A stretch of 23,044 nucleotides of DNA, taken from Chitinophagales bacterium. GTDB lineage: Bacteria > Bacteroidota > Bacteroidia > Chitinophagales > UBA2359. The notes below the pieces were generated by a model, which was not told where the DNA came from, did not search any database, and was given only the letters and a program-made list of their open reading frames with translations. The stretch is from positions 1 through 23,044 of the forward strand of contig JAHDDN010000029.1 of assembly GCA_020629335.1 (NCBI GenBank), given 5' to 3'. Positions 22,167 to 23,044 of this stretch are shown in pieces; position 1 is the stretch's first letter; each line of letters opens with the position of its first letter. The translations under genes were made by a program, and so were the position numbers.

Positions 22167-22373
22167 TGCGTGAGGGATGGAAGTGGTATGTGGCGGCCAT
22201 GCTGCGACTTACGAAGCTTAGTGATGCGATGGCTCCTTAAGAGACAAGCAGCACTTAGCGCAGTAGGAGCCGCATAGCCACATAAGAACGGACAGCCCGA
22301 CCCTTTATTTATTTCCTGAGCGTAGTTTTTTAAACTACGTTCAGGAAATAAATAAAGGGGCACGCCCAAAAAA
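22167..22373 (-). repeat. Dispersed structured repeat, copy D (inverted, no GTAG insert)
   Basis: On the minus strand: variant head GGGCGTGCCCC, a 28-bp hairpin (22301-22328 with 22332-22359, one G-T pair, 3-base loop), GTCGGGCTGTCC, second arm pair (GCCACATA 22277-22284 with TATGTGGC 22187-22194), and tail CCATCCCTCACGCA. It lacks the inner GTAG element and the GCCC/GGGC mini-hairpin seen in A-C, so it is the most diverged copy. Confidence 0.83.
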
Positions 22374-22407
22374 TAAATAGTATTGGCTTGAGTGCTTTTA
22401 AGGATGG

Positions 22408-22444
22408 AGACCCTGCGCCCTGAGTGGTGTAGGGTCTTTTTTTA
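22408..22444 (+). terminator. Rho-independent terminator downstream of copy D
   Basis: AGACCCTGC (22408-22416) and GTAGGGTCT (22429-22437), one G-T pair, 12-base loop, then eight T (22437-22444). The most likely gene served is gldN, 390 bp upstream, with repeat D in between. Confidence 0.8.
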
Positions 22445-22459
22445 TTCCTCAAATTAGAG

Positions 22460-22467
22460 TACATTTG
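22460..22467 (+). promoter_or_regulatory. TAnnTTTG -7 box before the last gene
   Basis: TACATTTG followed by C matches the consensus. It lies just after the terminator and 233 bp before ATG 22701; no TTG is found at 20 bp upstream. The rest of 22468-22700 shows no other feature. Confidence 0.4.
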
Positions 22468-22700
22468 CAGGATAAATATATCTATTTCTGCAATTTGGAT
22501 ATTTGTTTGATACACAATGTCTTATTTCTTTGTTTTTAGGAAATACACTAAATTATGCCAGTCAATATGTGATTTTATTATAAGGCGTAATATTGAAAAA
22601 AATGGCAACGTTTTTGCGAGACTATATAAAGTATTATCAGTGTAGAAACAATTGATATATTTGGCTTTGACTTAAAAAAAACACAAAACCTATATTTATT

Positions 22701-23044
22701 ATGATGAAAAAATTACTACTTCTTATGGCTTTGCTTTTGGTCCATTATTGGTCCATTGCACAAATAAGTATAACCAGTTTAGATGAGGTCAATATAGTTG
22801 ACTTTACAGGTTTTCAGGGAGAAGGCTTTGTTCCTGAGCCAGAAGGGGGCCAATTGGATTCTGATAATTGGTCAATAACAGGCCTTTCTGATGGAGATTT
22901 AGATTTTGGTGGAACGGCAATTACAGAAGATTATTTGGGTTTAACAGATGGAAGCGGCGTTACGGAAGGAGGCTTTTATGCTTATGACGATGGTTTAGAA
23001 CAAATGATTTGGATACAGCCTACAGGCCAAGATTATACCCCAGG
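22701..23044 (+). CDS. Secreted protein, partial (C-terminus outside window)
   Basis: ATG 22701 opens a frame that runs to the window edge (114 codons). A second ATG follows at once (22704). The signal peptide is MMKKLLLLMALLLVHYWSIA before QISIT. The mature start has DFTGFQGEGFVPEPEGGQLD, NWSITGLSDGDLDFGG and EGGFYAYDDG. This glycine- and aspartate-rich opening is common at the N-terminus of large exported Bacteroidota proteins (for example those with lamin-tail or nuclease modules further on), but the domain that would reveal function is not present. In a genome with type IX secretion it may be a cargo protein; the C-terminal signal cannot be checked here. Confidence 0.75.
   Translation, partial: MMKKLLLLMALLLVHYWSIAQISITSLDEVNIVDFTGFQGEGFVPEPEGGQLDSDNWSITGLSDGDLDFGGTAITEDYLGLTDGSGVTEGGFYAYDDGLEQMIWIQPTGQDYTP

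Noticed and set aside
22160..22369. Minus-strand open frame inside repeat copy D
   Set aside because: It is the repeat read through, with no equivalent preserved frame in the other copies.
1..23044. tRNA or rRNA genes
   Set aside because: No cloverleaf, TPsiC-like box or rRNA core sequence was noticed on either strand; a covariance-model scan would settle this.

Overview
The window looks like a chromosomal stretch of an AT-rich member of the Bacteroidota, most likely a Saprospiria-like lineage (that finer placement is inference). The evidence is the set of families present: gliding/type IX secretion genes gldE, gldD and gldN; a Reg_prop/Y_Y_Y LytS-type sensor kinase with a LytTR regulator; RNase G downstream of HU, a TPR protein and a 30-residue AURKAIP1/COX24-type basic protein; lipoproteins with an acidic run after the lipid cysteine; weak Shine-Dalgarno signals; and promoter-like TTG-N20-TAnnTTTG boxes.

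Layout. 1-225 (minus) is the start of an AbiEi/Fic-like regulatory protein, preceded by five phased copies of a TTAATGYGCAAAAA-like box (240-387). 611-1755 (minus) is a toxin-antitoxin pair: an XRE-Panacea (DUF4065) antitoxin overlapping a RelE-like toxin. 2171-2572 (plus) is an unknown acidic protein converging on 2569-5660 (minus), a housekeeping group HU - TPR - COX24-like - RNase G with two hairpins in front of rng. 5958-10002 (plus) is a sensor kinase and response regulator split by a 225-bp repeat. 10007-12410 (minus) holds a secreted lectin/SprB-repeat protein and a secreted rhodanese. 12831-15597 (plus) holds a lipoprotein and an M3 peptidase, each with a strong terminator. 15773-17819 (plus) is the gldE-gldD pair. 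18300-19052 is an outer-membrane barrel protein, 19253-20692 an HtrA protease, 21071-22018 a stand-alone gldN, and 22701 to the end is the start of a secreted protein.

The most striking non-coding content is a dispersed repeat family with four intergenic copies (A 1916-2137, B 8846-9070, C 18027-18247, D 22167-22373; A and D inverted). Each copy has a head GGGGCTTCCCC-type box, a long perfect or near-perfect hairpin whose arm sequence differs between copies while pairing is kept, a conserved GTCGGGCTGTCC box, a second arm pair that also covaries, and a conserved tail CCATCCCTAAGCCA. In A, B and C the hairpin tip carries a smaller GTAG-plus-palindrome element resembling a REP sequence; in A that inner element is reversed relative to the outer repeat. 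The design points to structure-driven, possibly mobile elements.

Functionally the right half is envelope-centred: gldE/gldD and gldN for gliding/type IX secretion, an HtrA protease and an outer-membrane barrel for envelope assembly and quality control, plus likely exported cargo proteins. The left half combines defence/addiction-type genes with RNA-metabolism housekeeping.
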